DNA of 64,000 nt from assembly GCA_017416065.1 (NCBI GenBank), contig JAFQDM010000033.1:62001-126000 (forward strand), in the 5' to 3' direction. How positions within the stretch are numbered: the stretch's first letter is position 1; each line of letters opens with the position of its first letter. The position numbers and the translations under genes are program-made. The DNA is from Ruminococcus sp. (lineage in GTDB: Bacteria; Bacillota; Clostridia; Oscillospirales; Acutalibacteraceae). The notes beneath the pieces were generated by a model. The model was not told the origin of the DNA, ran no database searches, and worked only from the letters and a program-made list of their open reading frames with translations. Below, piece after piece: positions 25,574-33,848 of the stretch.

Positions 25574-26728
25574 TCACAGAAGCTCAATAACAAAAGATGG
25601 ATCTACCAGATCGCGACGTCTGTTATATCCCTTATTGGTAACGTAATCGTAGGTCTTGTTTGATTTGTTGGAAAGCTTGCCTGAAGCAGTTCCCATATAG
25701 ATCTCCAGGTGGAGCATTGTGTCTCCGCCTATGTTGCTCTTGGCAATCGTTGCAATCTGCTGGCCCTTTGTAACTCTGGAGCCAACTCTGAGGCTTGTGG
25801 AAATCTCGCAATATCTTGCAATACTTCCGTCAGCATGCTGAACTGCAATTGCCTGCATTCCGCCGTAGAAGTTAGAGCTGTACTCTACAACCTTACCTGC
25901 CTCCATTGCGTAAACGGGAGTGCCCTTGCCGTTCTTTTTATAGTGAATATCAATACCTGCGTGTGCTCTTGCACCACTGTCTCTTCTGGCGCCAAAGTAA
26001 CGGGGAGCAACTTTAATATTCAGATATCCTGACTTTTTAACGGGTGCAACCCAATTCTCCAGAGCTCTTTCTTTCAGTGCGGCAACAGCATCCGCTTTAA
26101 CGGTGAACTCGTTGCAAACAAGAGTTTTTGTAGTACCTGAAGCATCAGTTGCTTTTACGATAAAGTCATAAGTGCCGGTTGCAAGAGAACCAAACTTGAT
26201 TGAGCTGTCAACGCCCTTGATGTCGTAGCTCTTTGCGTTGGGCTTTACGGTCTTAACGTAAGCGGTAGCGGTGCCGTTTGTTTTATAAACACCAACCGTT
26301 ACGGAGGTTATCTTGTAATCAGATGTGATCTTACCCTTGATGGAATATGATTTACCCTTCAGAAGGGAACCGGGGTTATAATTTCCTGAGCCAATCTTAA
26401 GGCTACTGCTTTTGTCCTCGTATTTTTTCTCAAGAGCAGCCCATGTCTTGGGGCCTACTATGCCGTCAACATCAAGCTTATTTGCCTTCTGGAAGTTCTT
26501 GACCGCCTTCTGAGTGCCGCTGCCAAAGATTCCGTCCTCAGCAAGACCTGCTTTGTCCACAGCATTGAGCATAACCTGCAAGGTCTTTACGGTGTTACCT
26601 CTGTCGCCCTTGCGTACTGTGCTGTAGCTTGCGGCAGAAGCAGAAAGCTCTGCTATGGGCAGAACGCTTACCAGCATAATGATTGCCAGGATAACCGATA
26701 TCAGCCTTTTAACTCTCACAAAAAACAC
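25574..26728 (-). CDS. Secreted M23 peptidase with N-terminal peptidoglycan-binding domain
   Basis: A 384-residue protein with a signal peptide (about 1-33), a PG_binding_1 domain (about 38-103, GDRGNTVKTLQVML ... VKNFQKANKLDVDGIVG), an Ig-like spacer (about 115-215) and a C-terminal M23 LytM domain (about 245-384). The zinc motifs HAGIDIH and HLEIY are intact, so it is likely an active endopeptidase of the cell wall. It has its own promoter and faces serA. The GGAGTG ribosome site places the start at 26728. Confidence 0.92.
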   Translation of the reverse strand: MFFVRVKRLISVILAIIMLVSVLPIAELSASAASYSTVRKGDRGNTVKTLQVMLNAVDKAGLAEDGIFGSGTQKAVKNFQKANKLDVDGIVGPKTWAALEKKYEDKSSSLKIGSGNYNPGSLLKGKSYSIKGKITSDYKITSVTVGVYKTNGTATAYVKTVKPNAKSYDIKGVDSSIKFGSLATGTYDFIVKATDASGTTKTLVCNEFTVKADAVAALKERALENWVAPVKKSGYLNIKVAPRYFGARRDSGARAHAGIDIHYKKNGKGTPVYAMEAGKVVEYSSNFYGGMQAIAVQHADGSIARYCEISTSLRVGSRVTKGQQIATIAKSNIGGDTMLHLEIYMGTASGKLSNKSNKTYDYVTNKGYNRRRDLVDPSFVIELL

Positions 26729-26753
26729 TCCTTATAATATTTTTATTAACTTT

Positions 26754-26782
26754 AATATACTACTGCGTGATTGATTTGTCAA
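26754..26782 (-). promoter_or_regulatory. Promoter of the M23 peptidase gene
   Basis: TTGACA, 17-nt spacer, TATATT on the minus strand; very short leader (about 20 nt). Confidence 0.8.
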
Positions 26783-26938
26783 CAATTTATGGGATATTTG
26801 TAATACATTAATAAGAATTAGTGAATAAATTATAGCAATACTGCCAATAAGATTTCTTAAGCTGTGAGTCAGACAAAATGCCCTCAGTTCATACTGAAAA
26901 ATTATGCAGATAAATTCCAAAGTCTGCCCTTTTATTTC

Positions 26939-26967
26939 TTGACACAAGCTGAAAAGCGGAGTAAAAT
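26939..26967 (+). promoter_or_regulatory. mgtE promoter
   Basis: TTGACA, 17-nt spacer, TAAAAT. The predicted start near 26974 gives mgtE a leader of about 208 nt. Confidence 0.82.
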
Positions 26968-27010
26968 AATTAGTTAGAGTAGCATATATCTGCTCAGTAA
27001 ATATTATGAT

Positions 27011-27156
27011 AATGAGAGGTGAAAGTTAATGGACGCAGGAAGTAGTACCGGCACTGTTCCCGGGCGAAGTTGCACTTACTCTATATATCGCAGTGCACGC
27101 ACTGCGTACATTACCTTTGCGCTTTAAACCTGAGAACATGTGTCTTTTACTTCCGC
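27011..27156 (+). ncRNA. Structured 5' leader of mgtE (candidate cation-sensing RNA, class unknown)
   Basis: The leader can form a long stem between 27022-27036 and 27104-27118 (13 of 15 paired by eye), a strong hairpin CGCAGTG/CACTGCG at 27089-27106 that competes for its base, and a further pairing of GGAAGTA (27038) with TACTTCC (27148). There is no U tract, so control of translation is more likely than attenuation. It lacks the M-box landmarks I know. Its place before a Mg2+ transporter gene suggests a cation-responsive switch. Confidence 0.5.
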
Positions 27157-27181
27157 CTATTAATCTTAGGAGGAAAAGACT

Positions 27182-28558
27182 ATGGAAAGGAATTATGTAA
27201 CTGTCGATGTTACCATCGGCAAGCTCCTTGACGAGAAAAAATACAAAACTCTCAAGGACATCCTCAGCACCATGAACGCATACGACATTGCGGTGCTTTT
27301 AGAGGATATGCACGACTCAAAGATCCAGCTTCTGTTTCGAATGCTTCCCAAAGAGCTTGCGGCAGACGTTTTTGTTGAAATGGACGAAGACACCCAGGCC
27401 TTTCTCATCAAGGGCTTCTCTGACAGCGAGCTCAAGGACGTTATCGACGAGCTTTCTGCAGACGATGCCGTTGATATTATTGAAGAAATGCCTGCAAACG
27501 TTGTAAAGCGTATTCTGCGCCAGGCAGACCCCGAAACCAGAAAGCAGATAAACGAGCTTTTGAAATACCCCGACGACTGCGCAGGCTCCATTATGACCAC
27601 GGAGTTTGTATCCTTGCGGCCTAATATGACCGTTGAGGAGGCAATCAAGCGCATCCGCAGAACGGGTGTTGACAAAGAAACCATCTACACCTGCTACGTT
27701 GTGGCCGGTGACGGCAAGCTTATCGGTATTACAACCATCAAGGCTCTGCTCCTTGCAGAAGAGGACGAAACCATCGAATCCCTGATGGAGACAAACGTTA
27801 TCTCCGTGGGCACTCTTGACGACCAGGAGCTTGTTGCTCAGACCATCAGCAACTACGACTTCCTTGCTCTGCCCGTTGTGGACACAGAGGGAAGACTGGT
27901 TGGTATTGTTACCGTTGACGATGCGGTTGACGTTATGGTTGAGGAGACCACAGAGGATATCCAGAAGATGGCGGCTATCGGTTCAACCGACAAGCCCTAC
28001 ACCAAGGTTGGTGTGTTTGAGACCCTCTGGCACAGACTTCCCTGGCTATTTTTGCTTATGATATCTTCTACCTTCACGGGCATAATAATTGCAGGCTATG
28101 AAGGAAGACTTGCAGGCTCCCTCATCCTTACCGCTTTTATTCCCATGCTCATGGGTACGGGCGGTAACGCAGGCAGCCAGTCATCAGTTACCATCATCCG
28201 AAGTCTGTCCCTTGACGAAATTGAGTTCAAGGACATTCTGTGGGTTATGTTCAAGGAATGCCGCGTTTCCATTCTCTGCGGTGTTATCCTCGGCGCCGTT
28301 AACTTCGGCAAAATACTGCTTGTTGACGGCTGGATGCTTCGCAATCCTGAGATAAACGTCTGGATAGCTCTTGTGGTAAGCCTGACTCTGGTGATTACAA
28401 TTATCGTTGCAAAGATCATCGGATGCTCTCTGCCTATGATTGCAAAGAAGCTCCGTCTGGACCCTGCCGTTATGGCGAGCCCTTTCATCACAACGATCGT
28501 GGACGTTGTGTCTCTGCTTGTATACTTCTGGATAGCCACCGCTATACTGAATATATAA
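27182..28558 (+). CDS. mgtE: Magnesium transporter MgtE
   Basis: A 458-residue protein with the full MgtE layout: N domain (about 20-130), two CBS domains (about 135-255, MTTEFVSLRPNMTVEEA and ALPVVDTEGRLVGIVTVDDAVDV), the plug helix and five TM segments (about 285-455). The TM2 loop GTGGNAGSQS, characteristic of the MgtE pore region, is present. The acidic N and CBS domains gate the channel by intracellular Mg2+ in characterised homologues. A strong AGGAGG precedes the start. The structured leader suggests extra control at RNA level. Confidence 0.97.
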   Translation: MERNYVTVDVTIGKLLDEKKYKTLKDILSTMNAYDIAVLLEDMHDSKIQLLFRMLPKELAADVFVEMDEDTQAFLIKGFSDSELKDVIDELSADDAVDIIEEMPANVVKRILRQADPETRKQINELLKYPDDCAGSIMTTEFVSLRPNMTVEEAIKRIRRTGVDKETIYTCYVVAGDGKLIGITTIKALLLAEEDETIESLMETNVISVGTLDDQELVAQTISNYDFLALPVVDTEGRLVGIVTVDDAVDVMVEETTEDIQKMAAIGSTDKPYTKVGVFETLWHRLPWLFLLMISSTFTGIIIAGYEGRLAGSLILTAFIPMLMGTGGNAGSQSSVTIIRSLSLDEIEFKDILWVMFKECRVSILCGVILGAVNFGKILLVDGWMLRNPEINVWIALVVSLTLVITIIVAKIIGCSLPMIAKKLRLDPAVMASPFITTIVDVVSLLVYFWIATAILNI

Positions 28559-28571
28559 GAAGGTACGACTG

Positions 28572-29750
28572 TTGAACAAATCAAGATTTTACTTATTTTT
28601 TGCCGCAGTGGCCGCTTTGGTGTGCCTCTGCGGCGTATTTTTTTATTCGCCCCTTAACTCTCCCCTGCCCCGCAGTGTGTCTGCTTCTGCAGATTTTGCC
28701 TCGCCCGAATTCTCTTTAGATACAGCAAAGTCTATGCTCTCTCTGTGCTCAAGCTCCTACAAGGCAGAGGAGCTTGAGCAAAAGCTTTCAAAAAATGGCT
28801 TTTGGGATTTTGTTTACTTTGAAAGGAATCAAAGCTCTCAAACAGGCTCCGGAATTGCCGCAGGGATCGCTCGTAATCAGGAGGGGATGATACTTGTTTT
28901 CCGAGGTACGAACAAAGGGGAATGGTACTCAAACTTTCATATAGGCAAGGAAGCAGAGCACGCAGGCTTTTCTGCTGCCGCAGACTTTGCCCTTGAGAAG
29001 CTTGAGGCCTACGTTAAAGACCGCAGTCTGAACACAAAAAGTCTGTTTTTGCAGATAACGGGTCACTCCAGAGGAGGTGCCGTTGCAAATCTGACGGCAA
29101 AACGGCTTATTGATAAAAACACCTTCAAAGGTGTGAGTGCATACACCTTTGCTTCTCCCAACACAACCACCTCCCCTGCTGCTCGCTCAGAGAGCTACAA
29201 AGGAATATTCAACGTAACAAATCCCGAGGACTTCATCTGCTATATTCCCCTTGAAGCCTGGGGCTACACCAGATACGGCACAGACTATGAATTGCCCCGC
29301 GGAGAGCTTGAGGAAAACCGCGAGCTCTACGAAAAAATGCAGAGCAGATTTCTGCTTCTGACAGACTACAACCATACAGGGTATCCAAACGGACACAAGG
29401 ACGTAAAAAAGTTCCTTTCTGCCGCAGGGAAGCTATCCCCTACGGTTTTTGACTACTATAACAAGGAGATCCCCCTGTATCCAAACTCCATCACCCTCTA
29501 TGAATATATGGAGAACGCCGCTTCCCTGCTGGGAGGTGAAAAATCCCTCTCTAAAGGTATGCTCTTGCTGGGAGGCAGCGTCTCTCCCTCTTTTCATCCC
29601 ATAACAAGATTTATGATGCAAGGCATCCGTATAGAGGACGTGACCGAAGACAGCAGCATCACTCACTCTGCCATAGGCTGCGGACACACCTACGAAACCT
29701 ATGAAGCCTGGCTCAATGTGCTGAATGAAGATTATTTCAGAAAAAAATAA
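28572..29750 (+). CDS. Secreted class-3 lipase-like hydrolase
   Basis: A 392-residue protein from a TTG at 28572 with an N-terminal signal/anchor segment (about 6-28). The alpha/beta hydrolase core shows LVFRGTNKGEWYSN, the nucleophile elbow GHSRGGAVANL, the Asp-containing NPEDFICYIP and a late GCGHTYETYEAW His. The triad is thus complete for the lipase-3 family. Substrate unknown; these proteins may act on lipids or other esters outside the cell. It follows mgtE by 13 bp and may be cotranscribed, though a functional link is not obvious. Confidence 0.82.
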   Translation: MNKSRFYLFFAAVAALVCLCGVFFYSPLNSPLPRSVSASADFASPEFSLDTAKSMLSLCSSSYKAEELEQKLSKNGFWDFVYFERNQSSQTGSGIAAGIARNQEGMILVFRGTNKGEWYSNFHIGKEAEHAGFSAAADFALEKLEAYVKDRSLNTKSLFLQITGHSRGGAVANLTAKRLIDKNTFKGVSAYTFASPNTTTSPAARSESYKGIFNVTNPEDFICYIPLEAWGYTRYGTDYELPRGELEENRELYEKMQSRFLLLTDYNHTGYPNGHKDVKKFLSAAGKLSPTVFDYYNKEIPLYPNSITLYEYMENAASLLGGEKSLSKGMLLLGGSVSPSFHPITRFMMQGIRIEDVTEDSSITHSAIGCGHTYETYEAWLNVLNEDYFRKK

Positions 29751-29771
29751 GGTGCATCGTAACGATGCACC
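29751..29771 (-). terminator. Terminator of the coiled-coil gene at 29801
   Basis: Near-perfect palindrome GGTGCATCGT/ACGATGCACC immediately after the lipase stop codon. The minus strand continues TTATTTTTTT, so the U tract serves the minus-strand gene. Confidence 0.75.
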
Positions 29772-29800
29772 CCAAAATACACTGACAACTCTACGGCAGA

Positions 29801-30742
29801 TCACATCCAATGACAAGCAAGCATAAAGCTCTGGAATCTTGCCTCCTCGGCTGAACGCTGAGAGTTATATGCCGCTATCCCCGTATTAGTTTCTATTCTG
29901 TTAAAAGAGTCGTTCATTCTTCTGGCGTTATTCTCTGTAATCCTGATTAAATTATCAACCTTTTTATTAGTATTAATAAGTTCTGCGTACATTCTGTTAT
30001 TTTGATCAATAATGACATCAAGCTTTCCTGATATCTCCTCAAGAGTATGATAAAACTGATCTGCTCTCAGTTCATTGCGCACCAGGTAATACAAACCGTC
30101 AGTGCCCTCAAGCTTTGTTGCGATTCCAAGCCTTATAAACTCGTTCATATAACCTATAGGCACAAGGTTTCTGTAATTAGCCGCAATATTCATTCTGTTG
30201 TAAAACTGATTAAGAATCTGCTTTGACTGCGACAGTTTATATTTGAGGGCATCCCTCTGTTTTACAAGATAGTTGACCTGTTGCTTCTCCAATGCTACAC
30301 GATTGTTATCATCATTGACCTGCTGATAATACTCCCGCATACTTTCTTTATATTCCCTTTTTGCGGCTCTGCCCTCAAAGATATCTATAAAGAGTCCGAT
30401 TATCAAACCTAAAACCAAACCGACTACAGCACATATCAGCATCGTCTTCAGGATGTTTTTTATAACCTCTCCCATTCTGTCAAATATGAAAAAAGGTGAA
30501 TCACTCAAACAACCTGAAAGCAATCCGATTATAAGACCCAGAACAGCTCCGATCACACCTCCGGCAACGCCCACGGTTACCGTGCAGTAATCACCCGATT
30601 CCTTTCTGGGAGCATTGATCTTTTGGGAATATCCCAAACCTGATATTTTATAATTGAGCTTTTCTATGGCTCGTGTCATCAGATAATTATTCATTTCCAT
30701 ATCGTAAAGAATAGCAATACCCTTTTTTAAATTTTCACTCAT
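29801..30742 (-). CDS. Coiled-coil membrane protein, paralogue 1
   Basis: A 313-residue protein of unknown function. It starts LKKGIAILYDMEMNNYLMTRAIEKLN, has two Gly-rich TM segments (about 56-78 and 96-120), a coiled coil (about 125-175) and a conserved block LNQFYNRMNI ... YRNLVPIGYMNEFIRLG (about 178-208), then a second helical part with many Asn/Arg. The next gene encodes a shorter relative without the TM pair. The gap between them is 47 bp, so a two-gene operon is likely. Confidence 0.8.
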   Translation of the reverse strand: MSENLKKGIAILYDMEMNNYLMTRAIEKLNYKISGLGYSQKINAPRKESGDYCTVTVGVAGGVIGAVLGLIIGLLSGCLSDSPFFIFDRMGEVIKNILKTMLICAVVGLVLGLIIGLFIDIFEGRAAKREYKESMREYYQQVNDDNNRVALEKQQVNYLVKQRDALKYKLSQSKQILNQFYNRMNIAANYRNLVPIGYMNEFIRLGIATKLEGTDGLYYLVRNELRADQFYHTLEEISGKLDVIIDQNNRMYAELINTNKKVDNLIRITENNARRMNDSFNRIETNTGIAAYNSQRSAEEARFQSFMLACHWM

Positions 30743-30789
30743 AAAAATTCACCTCTGTATTAATGTGTTAACAGATCAAGCCAACGCTG

Positions 30790-31431
30790 TCAGAGCAGAA
30801 AGCTCCGAAACCCGTCCTCCCGGGCTGAGCGCTGAGCGATGTATTCCGAAACTGCGAGATCACAATAAATACCGCCGACAGCTTGAGTGGAATTCCCGTT
30901 GCTGTTTTGCGCAATTTCCATTAATTCATCAGCCCTCTTAGCCGCCTCTGCAAGGTCTTCGTATACCTGACCTTCTCCGTATGTGACAAAATCAAGCTTA
31001 TCGGCCAGCTCCTCCAAGGTAGCGTCAAACTGTTCTATGCTAAGCTTATCAAGCACCAGGCAGTAAAGGCCATCGTCACCTTCAGGCTTATCTGCCATTC
31101 CAAATTGCAAAAACTTTAGCATATAGCCTATTGGTATAAGGCTTCTGTAATTTTCGTCAATATTCATCCTATCATAAAATCTGTTGAGCAATTGCTTTGA
31201 CTGCGCAAGTTTAGTGCAAAGGGCCTTTCTCTGTTTTTTCAGGCAGCGCCTTTGCTGTGCCTGCATCTGTAACGCAGACTTTATCCTCAAGAGAAGGCTA
31301 CCTTTTATGCTGCCCGCAGGGTTCTTGTCAGAGGCCCTAAAGCTATGCGCCCTGATGCATCTTGTCATTATGAAATTGTTTATTTCCATATCGTATAATA
31401 TGGAGAGGCCTTCTTTTAGATCAATGTGCAT
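30790..31431 (-). CDS. Coiled-coil protein, paralogue 2 (lacks TM segments)
   Basis: A 213-residue protein colinear with the preceding paralogue: LKEGLSILYDMEINNFIMTR at the N-terminus, LLNRFYDRMNI and YRSLIPIGYMLKFL in the middle, and a QRSAREDGFRSFLL end matching QRSAEEARFQSFML. About 100 residues that include both TM segments are missing, so it should be soluble. It probably arose by tandem duplication and internal loss. Function unknown; the pair may form mixed oligomers, which is inference only. Confidence 0.8.
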   Translation of the reverse strand: MHIDLKEGLSILYDMEINNFIMTRCIRAHSFRASDKNPAGSIKGSLLLRIKSALQMQAQQRRCLKKQRKALCTKLAQSKQLLNRFYDRMNIDENYRSLIPIGYMLKFLQFGMADKPEGDDGLYCLVLDKLSIEQFDATLEELADKLDFVTYGEGQVYEDLAEAAKRADELMEIAQNSNGNSTQAVGGIYCDLAVSEYIAQRSAREDGFRSFLL

Positions 31432-31479
31432 AACCTTCCCCTAAACTTCAGAGCATATTGTCACAAGCCGCTTCAAAAA

Positions 31480-31902
31480 TCAATAAGATGCTCTTTCAAA
31501 ACCGATGATGTACCTTCCCTTGGTGGTAAAAAAGCCAACGTCGTTTACAGAAACGATCGTTTTCCTTTTGTCAGATACAACAAGTCGTTCTCTTACTCCA
31601 TTTTCAAATTCAATTGTAACTATATCGTATACTCCCGTTTCTTTGTCCAGAATTCTTCCCCATCTTTTGGTGGCAGGCTTTGCTCCCGAAGACAGGTTAA
31701 TAAGCAGCAGCACTACTCCCAAAGCGGCACAGATAAAGCCCACGGTGAGCAGAATCGCAGGAGATATCTCAATCAGATCCCGCATATTTGCGCTGACATT
31801 GTAAAAGCTCATTTCTTCAACCGCATCCATCAGAGCAAAACCCATAACAGTAGCGATCACTCCCACTGCAATACAAACAAAACAGGTCTTCTTTTTCATC
31901 AT
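31480..31902 (-). CDS. Membrane protein with DUF2500-like C-terminal domain
   Basis: A 140-residue protein with two TM segments (about 5-25 and 48-70) and a C-terminal beta domain (about 85-140: IEFENGVRERLVVSD, then VGFFTTKGRYIIGFER) that resembles DUF2500. An AGGAG site precedes ATGATG. Its promoter contains a perfect palindrome between -35 and -10, next to a divergent XRE gene, so repression by that regulator is likely. Function unknown. Confidence 0.78.
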   Translation of the reverse strand: MMKKKTCFVCIAVGVIATVMGFALMDAVEEMSFYNVSANMRDLIEISPAILLTVGFICAALGVVLLLINLSSGAKPATKRWGRILDKETGVYDIVTIEFENGVRERLVVSDKRKTIVSVNDVGFFTTKGRYIIGFERASY

Positions 31903-31932
31903 AATTCAACATCTCCTATATATTTTCTACAT

Positions 31933-31961
31933 ATTATACACCACATTTGGTGTAAAGTCAA
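31933..31961 (-). promoter_or_regulatory. Promoter with operator in its spacer
   Basis: TTGACT, 17-nt spacer, TATAAT on the minus strand. The spacer contains the inverted repeat ACACCA-N4-TGGTGT (31938-31953), ideally placed for a repressor, probably the XRE protein encoded 60 bp away. Confidence 0.78.
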
Positions 31962-32014
31962 TAAGGCGGAATTGGTGTCGGGTACAATCAAAGTATGAAC
32001 TATAGGGGTGAGCT

Positions 32015-32233
32015 ATGAAAAGTTATACTGAGATCATAAAAGATCTGAGAGAAGACCACGACAAAACTCAAAAAGAGATTGCACAATATCTGGGAACCAC
32101 ACAGCAGGTATACTCGCGCTACGAAAAAGGTGAAAACGAGATGCCTGTCAGGCACATCATTGCCCTGTGCAGATTTTACAACGTATCCGCCGACTATATT
32201 CTCGGACTTTCCGAGTCCAAAACTCAAAACTGA
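32015..32233 (+). CDS. Small XRE-family repressor
   Basis: A 72-residue protein that is almost only an HTH_3 domain: DKTQKEIAQYLGTTQQVYSR in the recognition region, then MPVRHIIALCRFYNVSADYILGLS. It is divergent from the DUF2500-like membrane gene, whose promoter spacer holds a palindrome. A second TTGGTGT half-site lies at 31971. It resembles local autoregulated repressors rather than a global regulator. Followed by a terminator whose 3' arm doubles as the ldh ribosome site. Confidence 0.92.
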   Translation: MKSYTEIIKDLREDHDKTQKEIAQYLGTTQQVYSRYEKGENEMPVRHIIALCRFYNVSADYILGLSESKTQN

Positions 32234-32248
32234 TATTGCATAAACAAA

Positions 32249-32291
32249 AACGCTCCGCTAATACTAACCAAAAGTATTAGGAGCGTTTTTT
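32249..32291 (+). terminator. Terminator of the XRE gene, overlapping the ldh ribosome site
   Basis: A long stem: AACGCTCC/GGAGCGTT, a GC bulge, and TAATACT/AGTATTA around a 7-nt loop, followed by TTTTCT. AGGAG at 32279-32283 in the 3' arm is 10 nt before the ldh ATG. Confidence 0.88.
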
Positions 32292-32293
32292 CT

Positions 32294-33256
32294 ATGACCA
32301 ATAAAAGCAAAAAGGTTGTGCTTATCGGCACGGGTATGGTTGGAATGAGCTTTGCATATGCGGCACTTAATCAGAATGTATGTGATGAGCTTGTGCTCAT
32401 TGATGTAGACCGCCTCAGAGCCGAAGGAGAAGCTATGGACCTAAACCACGGGCTTGCATTCTCGGGAACGAGTATGAAAATATACGCAGGGCAGTACTCG
32501 GACTGCAAGGATGCAGATATTGTAGTTATTTGCGCAGGAGTTAATCAAAAACCGGGAGAAACGCGGCTTGAACTGCTGGGGCGCAATGCCGATGTGTTCC
32601 GAACCATAGTATCCCCTGTGGTGGAAAGCGGCTTTGGAGGGCTGTTCCTGGTGGCAACAAACCCCGTGGACATAATGACCCGCCTGACCTACGAGCTGTC
32701 GGGCTTCGAGGCTTGCAAAGTTTTAGGCACAGGCACAACCCTGGACACCGCAAGGCTCAGATATCTTTTGGGAGAATACTTTAATTTGGATCCAAGGAAT
32801 GTGCACGCCTACGTTGTGGGTGAGCACGGAGACAGCGAGTTCACCCCCTGGTCACAGGCACTCCTCTCTACAAAGCCCGTGCTGCACGTACTCAGAGATA
32901 ACCCTCAGAAATTCAGGCTTGCCGACCTTGAGGACATAAGCATAGAAGTCCGAAACGCGGCTCAAAAAATCATTGAAGCAAAGCGTGCCACCTACTACGG
33001 AATTGGTATGGCCATCACAAGGATAGTCCGTGCCATCCTCTCAGACGAGCACAGCGTGCTCACCGTATCTGCACGGCTTACGGGTGAATACGGAATAGAG
33101 AACGTCTATATGGGCAATCCCTGCATCATAGGCAGAAACGGTGTTGACCGACAAATTGAGCTTTCGCTGACAGCCGCCGAGCTCCAAAAGCTTCACCACT
33201 CCTGCAAGGTGCTTGATGAAAGCTACAGCAAACTGAAGCCATCTGCAGACACGTAA
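32294..33256 (+). CDS. ldh: L-lactate dehydrogenase
   Basis: A 320-residue NAD-dependent LDH. The NAD motif is GTGMVG (about 13-18), the specificity/active loop contains GVNQKPGETR, the catalytic His is in GEHGDSEF and the Arg in LGTGTTLDTARLRY. It reduces pyruvate to L-lactate and regenerates NAD+ in fermentation. The only ribosome site lies in the terminator stem directly upstream, so translation needs that stem to open or transcription to start inside it. I see no separate promoter in the 60 bp before it. Confidence 0.96.
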   Translation: MTNKSKKVVLIGTGMVGMSFAYAALNQNVCDELVLIDVDRLRAEGEAMDLNHGLAFSGTSMKIYAGQYSDCKDADIVVICAGVNQKPGETRLELLGRNADVFRTIVSPVVESGFGGLFLVATNPVDIMTRLTYELSGFEACKVLGTGTTLDTARLRYLLGEYFNLDPRNVHAYVVGEHGDSEFTPWSQALLSTKPVLHVLRDNPQKFRLADLEDISIEVRNAAQKIIEAKRATYYGIGMAITRIVRAILSDEHSVLTVSARLTGEYGIENVYMGNPCIIGRNGVDRQIELSLTAAELQKLHHSCKVLDESYSKLKPSADT

Positions 33257-33365
33257 TGCTCAGTGTAAACAAATAATTCACATTTTGTTTATGGTAATAC
33301 TATTGCCACGGCTTAAGTATAATGATATTATATATACACAACATCCTGACAAAGAGGTATGGTTT

Positions 33366-33773
33366 ATGTACGGATTCTTTTACAGAATACAAAGATTTAT
33401 GGCAGGCAGAAACGGCGTTGACAAGCTCAATCGCTTTCTGTTTGTCTTTTACATAGTTCTTTCTGTTTTCAGCATTTTCATCCATTCTTTAGTCTTTTAT
33501 CTGATCCAGCTATCCTTTGCAGGGCTCATTGTTTTTCGCACCTTGTCAAAGAATATTTACCGCAGGTCAAAGGAGAACCTTCTTTACATCAAGTGTGAAA
33601 CTGCAGTAAAGAACTTCTTTATCCGCAACAAAAACCGAATCAGAGACAGAAAGACCCACAGCTACATCAAGTGCAAGCATTGCAAAGCAAAACTCAGGGT
33701 TAAGCGCAACAAAGGAAAGCACACCGTGCGTTGCCCCAAGTGCAGACAAGAATTCTCAGTTACGATAAGATAA
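33366..33773 (+). CDS. Membrane protein with C-terminal zinc ribbon
   Basis: 135 residues from the ATG at 33366, placed by an AAAGAGG site 9 nt upstream; longer frames back to 33285 lack one. Two TM segments (about 25-43 and 46-62) precede a basic region and a cytoplasmic zinc ribbon: CKHCKAKLRV and RCPKCRQEFSV (CxxC pairs at about 105-128). The zinc ribbon resembles zf-TFIIB/MJ0042-type fingers. Function unknown. Confidence 0.8.
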   Translation: MYGFFYRIQRFMAGRNGVDKLNRFLFVFYIVLSVFSIFIHSLVFYLIQLSFAGLIVFRTLSKNIYRRSKENLLYIKCETAVKNFFIRNKNRIRDRKTHSYIKCKHCKAKLRVKRNKGKHTVRCPKCRQEFSVTIR

Positions 33774-33800
33774 TTTCCTCACAAATAAATTCCTCACAAA

Positions 33801-33835
33801 AAACCTGCCGTTTTATTAAACGACAGGTTTTCTCT
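33801..33835. terminator. Bidirectional terminator between convergent genes
   Basis: Arms AAACCTG-CCG and CG-A-CAGGTTT with a short AT loop; T runs follow on both strands. Confidence 0.85.
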
Positions 33836-33848
33836 TTACGTTTTAATC

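Noticed and set aside
26974..27181. M-box (Mg2+) riboswitch in front of mgtE
   Set aside because: AGAGGTGAAAGTTAATG resembles part of the M-box 3' side, but the GGCTCCT and CAATGGG landmarks and the correct spacing are absent.
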